This document shows, in pieces, positions 45,912-54,622 of a stretch of DNA of 64,000 bases. Position numbers and translations under genes: made by a program. The notes beneath the pieces are model-generated. The model was given only the letters and a program-made list of their open reading frames with translations, was not told the origin of the DNA and did no database searches. How positions within the stretch are numbered: position 1 is the stretch's first letter; every line of letters begins with the position of its first letter. Origin of the DNA: Bifidobacterium aerophilum (GTDB taxonomy: Bacteria; Actinomycetota; Actinomycetes; Actinomycetales; Bifidobacteriaceae); assembly GCF_010667685.1 (NCBI RefSeq), contig NZ_WHZW01000003.1, positions 62,001-126,000 on the forward strand. Reading direction: 5' to 3'.

Positions 45912-47528
45912 TCACTCGTTGATCTTCTTCCAGGCGTCGTCGTACCACTTCTGCCACAGCTGGTTGTTCTCGTCGATGCCGAGCGGCTGGATGCCCTTGA
46001 CATAGGCGTCCCAGGTGGCGTCGTCGTCCGCGCCGCCGTTCTGGATGAACTTGGCGATCTGCGGCAGGGCGGCGGTCAGGTAGGTGGCGGAGTTGTTCGA
46101 CAGCGTGGTGGAATCCGCGTCGGACGGCAGAAGCGTGATCGGGAAGTAGTCCTTGCCGACGTTCTCAAGGGCCTTGGCGTACACGTCGTCGGCCTTCTTC
46201 AGGCGTTCGGCGGCCTCGTCGCCCTTGATGGTGACGGAATCCGGGATCCAGCCGGCGAAGCGGTCGGCGAAGGCCGGGCTCTTGTCGTTGGCGCCGAGGT
46301 TGAAGAACTTGGAGTTCACGGTGTAGGTGTCGTTGCCCTCATCGGTGACCCATTCGCCGAAGGCGCCGAAACGCTGCTGGATGGAGTTGGAGGAGCCGTC
46401 GTACATGGCGTTGATGAGCTTGAAGATCGCGTCCTTGTTCGGGGCGTCGGCGGACACGGCCACGCCGTAGTCCTCGAACGTGCCTTCGTCCTGCGAGTGA
46501 TCGGCGGCGGCGGTCACGCCGTCGGCGGAGGACGGCCATTCGATCGCCTCGTACTGGTCACGCAGATCGGCGCCGAAGGCGTTCGGCTCGTTGGTGATGG
46601 CCAGGCCCACGGTGGCGGTCTTGCCATCCGACGAACCGGTCAGCGACGCGTAGTACTTGGACGAGTCCTGCGTCAGCGAGTCCTTCGGGCTGTAGCCCTT
46701 CTCGATCATCGTGTGCAGGAACTCGACGGTCTCGCGCAGCTGGTCGGAGACCAGGTAGTTCTTGACCTTGCCGTTCTCGACGTACGCGCCGTAACGCGAC
46801 GGGGAGTTGTTGAACTGCGTGGAGATGCCGGTGGAGTTCAGGAACAGCAGCGGGGACCACCAGCCGATGTCGGAGCCCATGTTGCGCATCGCGTACGGGA
46901 TCTCGTCGGCCTGGCCGTTGCCGTTCGGATCCTGGGTCTTGAACGCGTCCATCACCTTGAACAGCTCGTCCCAGGTCTTCGGCACCTGCAGGCCCAGCTT
47001 GTCGAGCCAGGTCTTGTTGATGAACAGGTGCTGGCCGGAGGTCTTGTAGTTCTTGCCGGAGTAACGCGGCAGGGTGTACATCTTGCCGTCGGGGGTGGTG
47101 ACCATGCCCTTGGCGAGCGGCTGCTCCTTGAAGAACTTCTCGACGTTCGGCATCTTGTCGAGATCGTCCGACAGATCCTCGAAGAACTGGTACTTCTGCG
47201 CGTCGGCCGGGTGGTAGCCGCGGATGGTGACGTCGGCCGGGTTGCCTGCGGACAGGGTCGCGGACTTCTGCTGCGTCCACTGGGCGTCGGAAACCTGGGA
47301 CCATTCGATCGTGCAGCCGCACGCCTTCTCGAGGTCCTTGGTCCAGGACATGTTCTTGACGTCCTGGTTGGTCGCGTTCTGGAACATGACCTTGACCAGC
47401 GGCTTGCCGTTCTCGTCGACCTGCTTCTTGTCGGCGGAAGAGGAGCCGCAGCCCGCCAGGATCATGGACATGGCGCCGACGGCCGCGATGGCGGCCATGG
47501 CCTTCTTCGCCACACCTTTGTTCGACAT
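45912..47528 (-). CDS. ABC-B oligosaccharide-binding lipoprotein
   Basis: A 538-residue solute-binding protein. The start at 47528 follows AAGAAAGG. The N-terminus has KKAMAAIAAVGAMSMILAGC, with a lipobox ending at Cys27, then a Ser-rich linker. The TQDPNGNGQADEIPYAM loop matches the calcium-site-like loop in the ABC-A protein. Overall it is a clear paralogue of that protein but divergent in ligand-facing regions, so it probably takes a different oligosaccharide. It is transcribed divergently from the LacI gene at 47949, with GGTTAACGCTAACC-type palindromes between them. Confidence 0.92.
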   Translation of the reverse strand: MSNKGVAKKAMAAIAAVGAMSMILAGCGSSSADKKQVDENGKPLVKVMFQNATNQDVKNMSWTKDLEKACGCTIEWSQVSDAQWTQQKSATLSAGNPADVTIRGYHPADAQKYQFFEDLSDDLDKMPNVEKFFKEQPLAKGMVTTPDGKMYTLPRYSGKNYKTSGQHLFINKTWLDKLGLQVPKTWDELFKVMDAFKTQDPNGNGQADEIPYAMRNMGSDIGWWSPLLFLNSTGISTQFNNSPSRYGAYVENGKVKNYLVSDQLRETVEFLHTMIEKGYSPKDSLTQDSSKYYASLTGSSDGKTATVGLAITNEPNAFGADLRDQYEAIEWPSSADGVTAAADHSQDEGTFEDYGVAVSADAPNKDAIFKLINAMYDGSSNSIQQRFGAFGEWVTDEGNDTYTVNSKFFNLGANDKSPAFADRFAGWIPDSVTIKGDEAAERLKKADDVYAKALENVGKDYFPITLLPSDADSTTLSNNSATYLTAALPQIAKFIQNGGADDDATWDAYVKGIQPLGIDENNQLWQKWYDDAWKKINE

Positions 47529-47651
47529 CTTGTTTCCTTTCTTGTGCGCGTTCATCGCGCACCGATACGACTGAGCCCCCGCCCGGCGCGGAAGGAAAAG
47601 GAAGAAAACCGTACCGGACAACAACTCAATTATCGGTTCACCTCGTCGTGG

Positions 47652-47665
47652 GGTTAACGCTAACC
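47652..47665. promoter_or_regulatory. Operator candidate GGTTAACGCTAACC
   Basis: Palindrome (arms GGTTA/TAACC around ACGC) 124 bases upstream of the ABC-B binding-protein start. A half-like GGTTAACTTT occurs near 47798. Confidence 0.6.
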
Positions 47666-47890
47666 AATATAAGCCATAGATTAACGTTCAGCAAATTGTG
47701 CAGGGAAAAACCGCGAGACAACCGGAAGCAATACCGTAGATCGCTTATATTCCAACGGTTTTCTCGATTGCAAATTTTGGCAAAATCATAGTTTACGGTT
47801 AACTTTCGGCGTGTCGCATACTGCTCAAATCGCGTATTTGACGAAATGCTGGGATTATCTATATGATTATCGGTAAACAACGGAGATCGT

Positions 47891-47908
47891 TAACCTAACG
47901 TTGGGTTA
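47891..47908. promoter_or_regulatory. Operator candidate TAACCTAACGTTGGGTTA
   Basis: Imperfect 18-bp palindrome, 41 bases upstream of the LacI start at 47949, sharing TAAC/GTTA arms with 47652-47665. Probably the LacI protein's own site. The rest of the 420-base divergent gap is AT-rich and without genes. Confidence 0.55.
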
Positions 47909-47948
47909 CGATAGAGAAGTTCTACACAAGGCATGCCAAAGGAGCATC

Positions 47949-48998
47949 ATGAAACGAGCCGCCGTCACGCTGAAAGATGTAGCCGCAGCAGCCGGCGTAT
48001 CGGCCATGACCGCATCCAAGGCCATGCGCAACGCGCCCGGCATCAGCGATGCCACGCGCGACCGCATCCAGGCCATCGCCAAGGAGATGGGCTACACCGC
48101 CAACGCGTCGGCCAGCATGCTCAAATCCGGCCGCAGCGGCATCATCCAAGTCATCGTCAACGAATACGACATCCCGTTCTATTCGAAACTCATCGACGCG
48201 CTGTCGAACGCGATCGTCAGCCAAGACATGGTGCCGTTCCTGCAGGAGACGAAATACCAGTCGGACACCGCGGCCACCGCGCTGTCGAACTCGCTGTTCT
48301 CCGGCACGCTTGCCGACGGCGTGATCATCCACGCCTCGGGCCTGACCGGCGAACTCGTCGACTCGATCAAACAGGGTCGTCCGGCGCTGTTCATCGACAC
48401 CTGCGAGGAAAAGACCCTCGTCTCCGCGATCATGTTCCCCAACGAGGAGGGCGCACGCGCGGCCGTGCAGCATCTCGCCGCGCAGGGCTGCAAGCGCATC
48501 GGCATCGTCGGCCCGCCGTTCATCGACAAGAACGAACTGCTGTCCGCGCCCACCACGCGCAAGCTGCGCCTTATGGGCGCGAAGTCGGCGCTCATCAACC
48601 TCGGCTTGCCGTACGACGAATCGGTCGTGATCCCGCTCAAGGGCATGAACGAGGAGTACGCGCGCGAGGCGATCCGCGAGCGCGGCCGCGACGGGCTGCC
48701 GTTCGACGGGTTGTTCTGCCTGAACGACTCCTCCGCGATCGGCACGATCCGCGGACTTGCCGATCTTGGACTGCGCGTGCCGGACGACGTGAAGGTGATC
48801 GGCTTCGACGGCGTGACCTCGGGCGAGTTCATGGTGCCGTCGCTGACGACGATCAGCGTGGACATGGGCCAGCTCGCCTCGCTTGCCGTGATGAACCTGC
48901 GCCAGCAGATCGAGGCCCCGGCCGGCAAACGCCCCGACCCGACCACGATCACCGTCGGCTACACGCTCACCCAGCGCGAATCCACCGCGGTGCGATAG
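47949..48998 (+). CDS. LacI-family regulator, probable repressor of ABC-B
   Basis: A 349-residue LacI/GalR protein. The HTH is LKDVAAAAGVSAMTASKAM, then MLKSGRSGIIQVIVNEYDIPFYSKL and DGLFCLNDSSAIGTIRGL. The start at 47949 has AAAGGAG. It is the closest relative in this window of the LacI at 23972, sharing the hinge, the IIHASGL segment and the FPNEEGARAAVQHL stretch. The predicted operators nevertheless look different (TAACC-type versus TATGTACC-type). It is divergent from the ABC-B operon, the likeliest target. Confidence 0.88.
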   Translation: MKRAAVTLKDVAAAAGVSAMTASKAMRNAPGISDATRDRIQAIAKEMGYTANASASMLKSGRSGIIQVIVNEYDIPFYSKLIDALSNAIVSQDMVPFLQETKYQSDTAATALSNSLFSGTLADGVIIHASGLTGELVDSIKQGRPALFIDTCEEKTLVSAIMFPNEEGARAAVQHLAAQGCKRIGIVGPPFIDKNELLSAPTTRKLRLMGAKSALINLGLPYDESVVIPLKGMNEEYAREAIRERGRDGLPFDGLFCLNDSSAIGTIRGLADLGLRVPDDVKVIGFDGVTSGEFMVPSLTTISVDMGQLASLAVMNLRQQIEAPAGKRPDPTTITVGYTLTQRESTAVR

Positions 48999-49017
48999 CC
49001 CTTAGCCGAAGCAGCCC

Positions 49018-49806
49018 CTACTCGAACTTCAGGTAGTCGACGAACTCGCGCGCACGTTCGGCGTGCGTGTCGTCGACGATGTTGCTGAACACGAGGATCG
49101 CGTCGTCCGGCAGGCCGTCGATGCCGGTCCACGTGGCCGACTTGGACAGGTCGAGGCCCTGCGCCTTGGACACATCGTCGGTCGTCTCGCCGTTCTTGTC
49201 GACCAGCGCGCCGGACGCCGCCAGCGCGGCCTGCGCATCCTTGCCTTCGGCGTCCTTGATCGGCGAGACGTAGCCACGCTGCATGAGCGTCGGCATCGAA
49301 TCCCTGTCCACGATCATCATGTTGATGTCGCCGGCGGTGACACGCACCATGATCTTCGCGGAATCGTCCTCGTACATGTTCGAGGTGTCGCCGCCGAGCC
49401 GGTACGAGCCGTCGATGTCCACGAGACGGTCGTCGTCGATCTTGGCTTCCTTGACGAACGCCTCCTTGAGCTCGTCGAGCTGGGCCGCGTAGTCGTCCAT
49501 GCCGAATCCGACGATCGCCAGCTCCGGATCGGGCGCCTTGAGCGCCACCGACAGCACCAGCGAAAGCACCATGGCGACGGCGATGACCGCGCCGACCACA
49601 ATCAACAGGAAATGCTGCACGAAGAACGGCCACTTGTCCTTGGCGGGCAGTTCCCTGAACGTCTTCCACTTCGACTGTTTCGCGTACTTGTTCGTAGCGG
49701 CGAGCGCGGCGACCGCATCCTGCTGTTCAGCGGTCAGGATGCCGGGGGTCGCTTCGCCGCTGCCGTTCGCGGCGCCGGTGTTCCCCAGTTTGTCGTCATC
49801 AGCCAT
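49018..49806 (-). CDS. Single-pass membrane protein of unknown function
   Basis: A 262-residue protein I do not recognise. A charged cytoplasmic N-terminus (1-60) is followed by one strong membrane span (~61-88) and an acidic extracellular or outward-facing domain (~90-262) with GFGMDDYAAQLDELKEAF and IMVRVTAGDINMMIVD. The start at 49806 follows GGGGAGGTCC. It lies 19 bases from the convergent LacI stop, and its promoter faces GH59. It has no sugar-enzyme features and may be a housekeeping protein interrupting the island. Confidence 0.7.
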   Translation of the reverse strand: MADDDKLGNTGAANGSGEATPGILTAEQQDAVAALAATNKYAKQSKWKTFRELPAKDKWPFFVQHFLLIVVGAVIAVAMVLSLVLSVALKAPDPELAIVGFGMDDYAAQLDELKEAFVKEAKIDDDRLVDIDGSYRLGGDTSNMYEDDSAKIMVRVTAGDINMMIVDRDSMPTLMQRGYVSPIKDAEGKDAQAALAASGALVDKNGETTDDVSKAQGLDLSKSATWTGIDGLPDDAILVFSNIVDDTHAERAREFVDYLKFE

Positions 49807-49899
49807 ATCAGGACCTCCCCTATGCAATGTTCCTGAGTATAGTCGGCAAACTGGGGATTGACTGGAGACCGGGCCGCCGGCGGCAGCTCGGACCGGGAA

Positions 49900-49942
49900 G
49901 GTCACGCGAGGGATTGTTGCGGTACAAAACCGTCGCGTGACC
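49900..49942. terminator. Hairpin downstream of GH59
   Basis: Arms GGTCACGCGA and TCGCGTGACC with a 23-base loop containing a further CGGT/ACCG stem, 35-78 bases beyond the GH59 stop. No clear T-run. Confidence 0.45.
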
Positions 49943-49976
49943 GGCCGTTATCCCGTGTCTTGCGAAACCGCCCGGA

Positions 49977-52727
49977 TCAGGCGAGCACGCCGACCGCGTC
50001 GAGCGCGAAACCGGCCGAGTCGGCGGTGCGGAACACCACCTCATGCCGTCCGCGTTCCAGTCCGTCGACGCGCAGCTGGCAGCGCAGCGAGCCGTTCGTG
50101 GCAAACGTCGGCGCCGCCTCACGCACCAGATGTCCGTCCACGAACACGTCGAGCCGTGCACGCCCGTCGCTCGGGCCGAACAGGTCGATGCCGGTGCCGT
50201 CGAAATCGAGCGCGACGGACGCCCCCGGCATGTCGGCGCGCGAGATCGTGCGCATGTACGTGAACATGCCCTGGCCGTTGTCGTGCGTCCACGGGCCCTC
50301 GTAGCGCAGGATCTGGCGTGAGGAGTCGTCCCACGAGGTCATGTGCATGTCGTCGATGAGCTGCGTGTAGTACGGCGAGGCGCCGCCCGCCACGCGCTCG
50401 ACGCGCAGGTTCGAGAAGTGCACGTGATCGAAGCTCGTGCCGAGGTTCACACGGCCGGCGGACTGCAGCGCGGGGTCGGACCACGTCGTGATCTTCGCGC
50501 CGTTGACGAACACGGTGGCGGTGTCGCCGGCGACCTCAAGCGCGATCGTGTTCCACTGGCCCGCACCGGGCGCGAACGGGCGCGTGCCGGCTTCGGCGGC
50601 GCGTTTTTTCAGATCCTCGAGATGGCCGCGACGCACCTCGTTGCCGAAGTTGCGCAGCAGCCACACGCCGTCGGCGCGGATCTTGAAGTCGACGCCGCAG
50701 ATGTCGGTGGTGAACTTGTTGCCGCCCATCTCGCGCGCGCCGATCAGCGCGTACGGGGCGCGACCCGGGTAGTCCTCGAACTGCACGTCGACCGTCACGC
50801 GGTAGTTCGTCCAGCGCATGTCGCCGATCGCGGTGCGCGGGTCGCCTTCGATCCAGGCGTTGCCGGCGTGCGTCCAGTCGATCTGCTGGCGCAGGACGTG
50901 GCCGCGTTCGTCGTCCGGAACGATCTCGAACGCGCCGTTCGTGTCGGTGGTGTACCGCGGGGTCGCGCCGTGATCGCCGCCGCGCGAGGTCAGGTAATCC
51001 TCGGAAACCAGCCGGTCGAACTTGTAGACCTCCACCGGCCGCGCGTCGGCGTACGCGAAATCGTCGGCGTACAGCACGCCGTTCGCGGGATCGACATCGA
51101 GCACGGCGCGGCTGTTCTCGGCGGTGTGCGGCAGGTCGTACGCGAATTCCGGCTTGGGCGTGAACGTGCCGCCGTTCGCGGGATCGGGGTCCGCCGAGTC
51201 GAGCGTGGTCGCGGTGATCATGCTCCACGGTTCGACGGCGATTTCATACGCGGCGGCGTCCCCGCGACCGTCACCGTCCGACGACCGCACGATCGCGACC
51301 GGCCTGCGCCAGTTCGCATCGTACGGCTGACCGGCATCCGCGGCGCGGGTCTGCCAGATCGTGAACGGCTTACCGGCGGCCGACAACGCGGAATCGATGG
51401 CGATGCGGTAGGTCTTGGTCAGGGAACTGTCGTTGACGATGACGACGCTCGTATCGCCGCCGTCGGGCGCGGCGAGGGTGAGGTAGCTCGGTTCGCCATG
51501 CCGCGCGCCGGACACCGGGTTGTTGCCGCCGACCTTGCTGTCGCTGGCCTGCGGAATGGCGCGCCACGTCACGGCAGGGTCATAGCCGAGGTTCGCGAAA
51601 CGGGCGAAATGCTCAAGCACGGCGCAGCCGGCATCGTAATACATCCAACCGCTCCACGGGTCGCGTGCGGAGATCAGCTCCTTCGACGCGTACTCCATGT
51701 GCTCGTAGCACGAGCCGATCGCCGGCTGGTAGAACGCGGCCGTGCGGCGCGATTCGACGAATCCCTTGATGAGCGTGTTCGCCATCTCCAGCGGGCCGCC
51801 GATGCCGCCGATGCCGGTTCCGGTGCGCTCCCCCAGTCCGTCGTCCATCGTGTTGTTCGGCCGGTCGGCGGAGTTAGAGAACACGGCCTGCGCCTCGGAG
51901 TTCCACACCTCCTTGTCGTATTCGTCGGCGAGGCGCTTGAAGTTGCCGTCTTTATCGTCCTCGACGGAATAGTGGTACGACGCCACGTCCATCGCCTTGA
52001 GATAACGCGGGTCCGCGATCACGTCGCCGCCGAATGTGCCGGTCACCTCCTCGTCGGAGGTGATGACCTTGATCGCGCGGAACAGGTCACGCTCGGCCTC
52101 GGAACGGAAGCCGGCGTTCGGGTCGTCGGGAGCGTTTCCCAGGAAACCGTCGGTGTCCGAGTGCACGCGATCAGCGAACTCGGCCACCCAGTCGAGGTCG
52201 GCGGTGCGCTCGTTCACGTCCGGGTTTACGGAGTCGACCATCACGCCGTACTCGCGGTATGCGGCCAGAATCGTGTTCTTGTACCAGCGGTACACGTCGT
52301 CGTTGTCATGCACCCAGGTCGGGGCGTGCCAGCGCAGGATGCTCACGTGCACGCCGGGCTGGTAGCGGCGGGCGTCGGCGGCGAGCTGGAAGCCGGGTTC
52401 GCGGCGTACCTGCGGGTATTCGTCCCGCTCGCGCATCGTGGCGACGTTCGGACCGGTCGAGTTGTTGCGGTCGTTGCCCATTTCGATCTTGACGGTGTTC
52501 ATCATCGGGCGCGGGCCTCCGTACAGCGTGCGCACGAGCGTCCAGTACGCGTCCGGATGCTCGGCCTTGTAGTCCATGAGCAGCGCCGACGTGGCGTTGC
52601 CCGAGAGCACGCCGAAGCCCTTGTAGGTCAGGCCGTTGCGGTTCTTCGCGGCGGCGGCCACATCGGCCGCGCGCAGGTTGATGTCGACCGGCCGACTGCC
52701 GCCGACGTATGAGGTTTCATCGAGCAT
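49977..52727 (-). CDS. GH59 galactosidase (galactocerebrosidase family)
   Basis: A 916-residue protein matching GH59. The barrel opens with GFGVLSGNATSALLMDY and KIEMGNDRNNSTGP, where the human enzyme has a glycine-rich loop and VEIGGD. Acid/base is Glu173 in NPDVNERT and nucleophile Glu278 in VWNSEAQ. Barrel-flanking beta domains and a LamG-like C-terminal region (~590-780) follow, then an extra beta domain. GH59 releases beta-galactose. In a plant-glycan island the substrate is more likely a galactoside than a ceramide, which is inference. The start at 52727 has AAGGAG at a rather long spacing of 12. No signal peptide. Confidence 0.8.
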   Translation of the reverse strand: MLDETSYVGGSRPVDINLRAADVAAAAKNRNGLTYKGFGVLSGNATSALLMDYKAEHPDAYWTLVRTLYGGPRPMMNTVKIEMGNDRNNSTGPNVATMRERDEYPQVRREPGFQLAADARRYQPGVHVSILRWHAPTWVHDNDDVYRWYKNTILAAYREYGVMVDSVNPDVNERTADLDWVAEFADRVHSDTDGFLGNAPDDPNAGFRSEAERDLFRAIKVITSDEEVTGTFGGDVIADPRYLKAMDVASYHYSVEDDKDGNFKRLADEYDKEVWNSEAQAVFSNSADRPNNTMDDGLGERTGTGIGGIGGPLEMANTLIKGFVESRRTAAFYQPAIGSCYEHMEYASKELISARDPWSGWMYYDAGCAVLEHFARFANLGYDPAVTWRAIPQASDSKVGGNNPVSGARHGEPSYLTLAAPDGGDTSVVIVNDSSLTKTYRIAIDSALSAAGKPFTIWQTRAADAGQPYDANWRRPVAIVRSSDGDGRGDAAAYEIAVEPWSMITATTLDSADPDPANGGTFTPKPEFAYDLPHTAENSRAVLDVDPANGVLYADDFAYADARPVEVYKFDRLVSEDYLTSRGGDHGATPRYTTDTNGAFEIVPDDERGHVLRQQIDWTHAGNAWIEGDPRTAIGDMRWTNYRVTVDVQFEDYPGRAPYALIGAREMGGNKFTTDICGVDFKIRADGVWLLRNFGNEVRRGHLEDLKKRAAEAGTRPFAPGAGQWNTIALEVAGDTATVFVNGAKITTWSDPALQSAGRVNLGTSFDHVHFSNLRVERVAGGASPYYTQLIDDMHMTSWDDSSRQILRYEGPWTHDNGQGMFTYMRTISRADMPGASVALDFDGTGIDLFGPSDGRARLDVFVDGHLVREAAPTFATNGSLRCQLRVDGLERGRHEVVFRTADSAGFALDAVGVLA

Positions 52728-52844
52728 AAGCGTTATTCACTCCTTGGTATCAAGTATCGATGGACGCACAGCAGATGGCGTTCCAAGCCACTGGCGATGT
52801 ACGGGTGCCAGGTGCCGCCGACGCAACGATGCCCGCTGACGGGC

Positions 52845-53035
52845 TTTTCGCAAACTCTGAGGCAGTTTCGGCTTTCCGCACGGGTCTTTTCTTAAACTCT
52901 GAGGCAGCCTACCTGCCGTATCGGCCTCAATTGGCCTCTCCTTCCAAGGATTATGGCGTTATTGAGAGGAACACCTGCCTCAGAGTTTGCAGAAAGACCT
53001 CGTCCTCATCCGTAATCTGCCTCAAAGTTTGCAAA
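52845..53035. repeat. CAAACTCTGAGGCAG repeat cluster, second copy
   Basis: Four units in both orientations (near 52849, 52893, 52973 and 53015), the same family as at 32290-32580. They lie in the 498-base gap between GH59 and the terminator of the glucuronate operon. Confidence 0.65.
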
Positions 53036-53093
53036 AAGCTTGTAATCGGCGGCCAGTCAGCCCCTGTCAAACGGCCAAAATCGTCCGTCACAC

Positions 53094-53139
53094 AAAAAAA
53101 CGGCTGGGCGGAGCCTGCCTGTTTGGCTTCGCCCAGCCG
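53094..53139 (-). terminator. Rho-independent terminator of the uxaC-uxuB-manD operon
   Basis: On the minus strand a 15-bp stem (arms CGGCTGGGCGAAGCC and GGCTCCGCCCAGCCG, one mismatch) is followed by seven T. It lies 87 bases after the manD stop. Confidence 0.9.
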
Positions 53140-53225
53140 AGGTCAGCTGGAGCTGGCAGTGGTCGTCATCGCCTGCGAAGCCGCCCTGCGCGCATCACGC
53201 GGCGGCCGGCGCAAGCGACCCCCGA

Positions 53226-54473
53226 TCACCACTCGTGCATGGTGCCGTCGAGCAGACGGTCGACCGGCAGCGGGGCCGGCTGGTACGGGTACTTCGCGGC
53301 GAGCTTCTCGTCGAAGTCGACGCCCAGGCCCGGCTTGTTGCCCGGGTGCAGGTAGCCGTCCTTGAAGGTGTAGGAGGTGTGGAACACCTCGAGCGTCTCC
53401 TCGGAGTGCTTCATGTACTCCTGGATGCCGAAGTTCGGGATCGCGAGGTCGAGGTGCAGGTTCGCGGCCATGCCCACCGGGGACACGTCGGTCGGGCCGT
53501 GGAAGCCGGAGCGCACGCCGAACAGCTCGGCGAAGGCCATGAGCTTCTTCATGTGGGTCAGACCGCCGGTGTGGGTGACGGCGGAGCGCACGTAGTCGAT
53601 GAGCTGCTCCTCGATCAGCGTGATGTAGTCGGACCAGGAGTTGATGATCTCGCCGATCGCGATCGGGGTGGTGGTGTGCTCGCGCACGATGCGCAGGTAC
53701 TGCTGGTTCTCCTCGGCCGGGGTGGTGTCCTCCATCCAGAACAGGTCGTACGGCTCGAGCAGCTTGCCGAAGCGGGCGGCCTCGATCGGGCGCAGACGGT
53801 GGTGGGAGTCGTGCAGCAGGATCAGGTCCTTGCCGTACTTGTTGCGGACCTCTTCGAACACGCCCGGGATGGTGTTGAGATAGGTGCGGGCGTCCCACAC
53901 CTCCTCGACCGGGACGGTGGTGCGGCGGGCCGGCTCGTAGTCGTAGCGCACGCCCTTCTCGCCCTCGCCCTGCTGGGCGTTGGCGGAGGCGGCAACGCCG
54001 TAGGTGGACGGGATGCCCGGCAGCGCGTACTGGATGCGGGTGGCCTTGAAGCCCATCTCGCGGTACATGTCGATGCTGTCGTACAGGCTCGGCAGGTCAA
54101 CGCCGGAGGCGTGCGCGTAGGTCAGGATGCCGGTGCGCGAGGCGCCGCCGAGCAGCTGGTAGACCGGCACGCCGGCCTTCTTGGCCTTGATGTCCCACAG
54201 GGCGACGTCGACGGCGGAGATCGCGGCCATCGTGACCGGGCCGCGCTTCCAGTAGGCGCCCTTGTACAGGTACTGCCAGATGTCCTCGATGTTGTCCTCG
54301 TCCTTGCCGATCAGCGACGGGGCGATGGTCTTGAGGTACTCCGCGGCGACGAGCTCGCGGCCGTTGAGGGTCGCATCGCCGAGGCCGACGACGCCGTCGG
54401 TGGTGGTGATGCGGAAGACGACGAAGTTACGGCCGGGGCTGGTGACGAAGACTTCGGCTTTTTCGATTGCCAT
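53226..54473 (-). CDS. manD: Mannonate dehydratase, enolase-superfamily ManD type
   Basis: A 415-residue enolase-superfamily protein. The metal ligands are at the usual spacing: Asp222 (LLHDSHHRL), Glu248 (WMEDTTP) and Glu275 (IGEIIN), with His224 and His325 ([10 protein letters not shown]) as candidate acid/base residues. The N-terminal capping domain carries [14 protein letters not shown]. The family (RspA/ManD) dehydrates D-mannonate to 2-keto-3-deoxygluconate. Context makes this assignment strong: the two preceding steps are encoded next door, and no UxuA-type dehydratase is present. Some relatives act weakly on D-gluconate. The start at 54473 follows AAAGGAACC. It is the last gene before a strong terminator. 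Confidence 0.88.
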   Translation of the reverse strand: MAIEKAEVFVTSPGRNFVVFRITTTDGVVGLGDATLNGRELVAAEYLKTIAPSLIGKDEDNIEDIWQYLYKGAYWKRGPVTMAAISAVDVALWDIKAKKAGVPVYQLLGGASRTGILTYAHASGVDLPSLYDSIDMYREMGFKATRIQYALPGIPSTYGVAASANAQQGEGEKGVRYDYEPARRTTVPVEEVWDARTYLNTIPGVFEEVRNKYGKDLILLHDSHHRLRPIEAARFGKLLEPYDLFWMEDTTPAEENQQYLRIVREHTTTPIAIGEIINSWSDYITLIEEQLIDYVRSAVTHTGGLTHMKKLMAFAELFGVRSGFHGPTDVSPVGMAANLHLDLAIPNFGIQEYMKHSEETLEVFHTSYTFKDGYLHPGNKPGLGVDFDEKLAAKYPYQPAPLPVDRLLDGTMHEW

Positions 54474-54494
54474 GGTGGTTGGTTCCTTTCATTG

Positions 54495-54615
54495 TTTCCG
54501 CTCCCCTTGTGAGGGGAGCCGTCAGCAACGCTGACTGAGGGGGTATGTGATGCGGTTCGGCTGGCGGGTGCCCCCTCAGTCAAACTGCGTTTGACGGCTC
54601 CCCTGCCAGGGGAGC
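54495..54615. repeat. CCCCTCAGTC / GGGGAGCC hairpin element between manD and uxuB
   Basis: CTCCCCTTGTGAGGGGAG, GTCAGC/GCTGAC arms and a second CCCCTCAGTC...CTCCCCTGCCAGGGGAG unit. The family also occurs at 17265-17325 and 45690-45905, each time between genes of one operon. Confidence 0.6.
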
Positions 54616-54622
54616 CAGAAAA

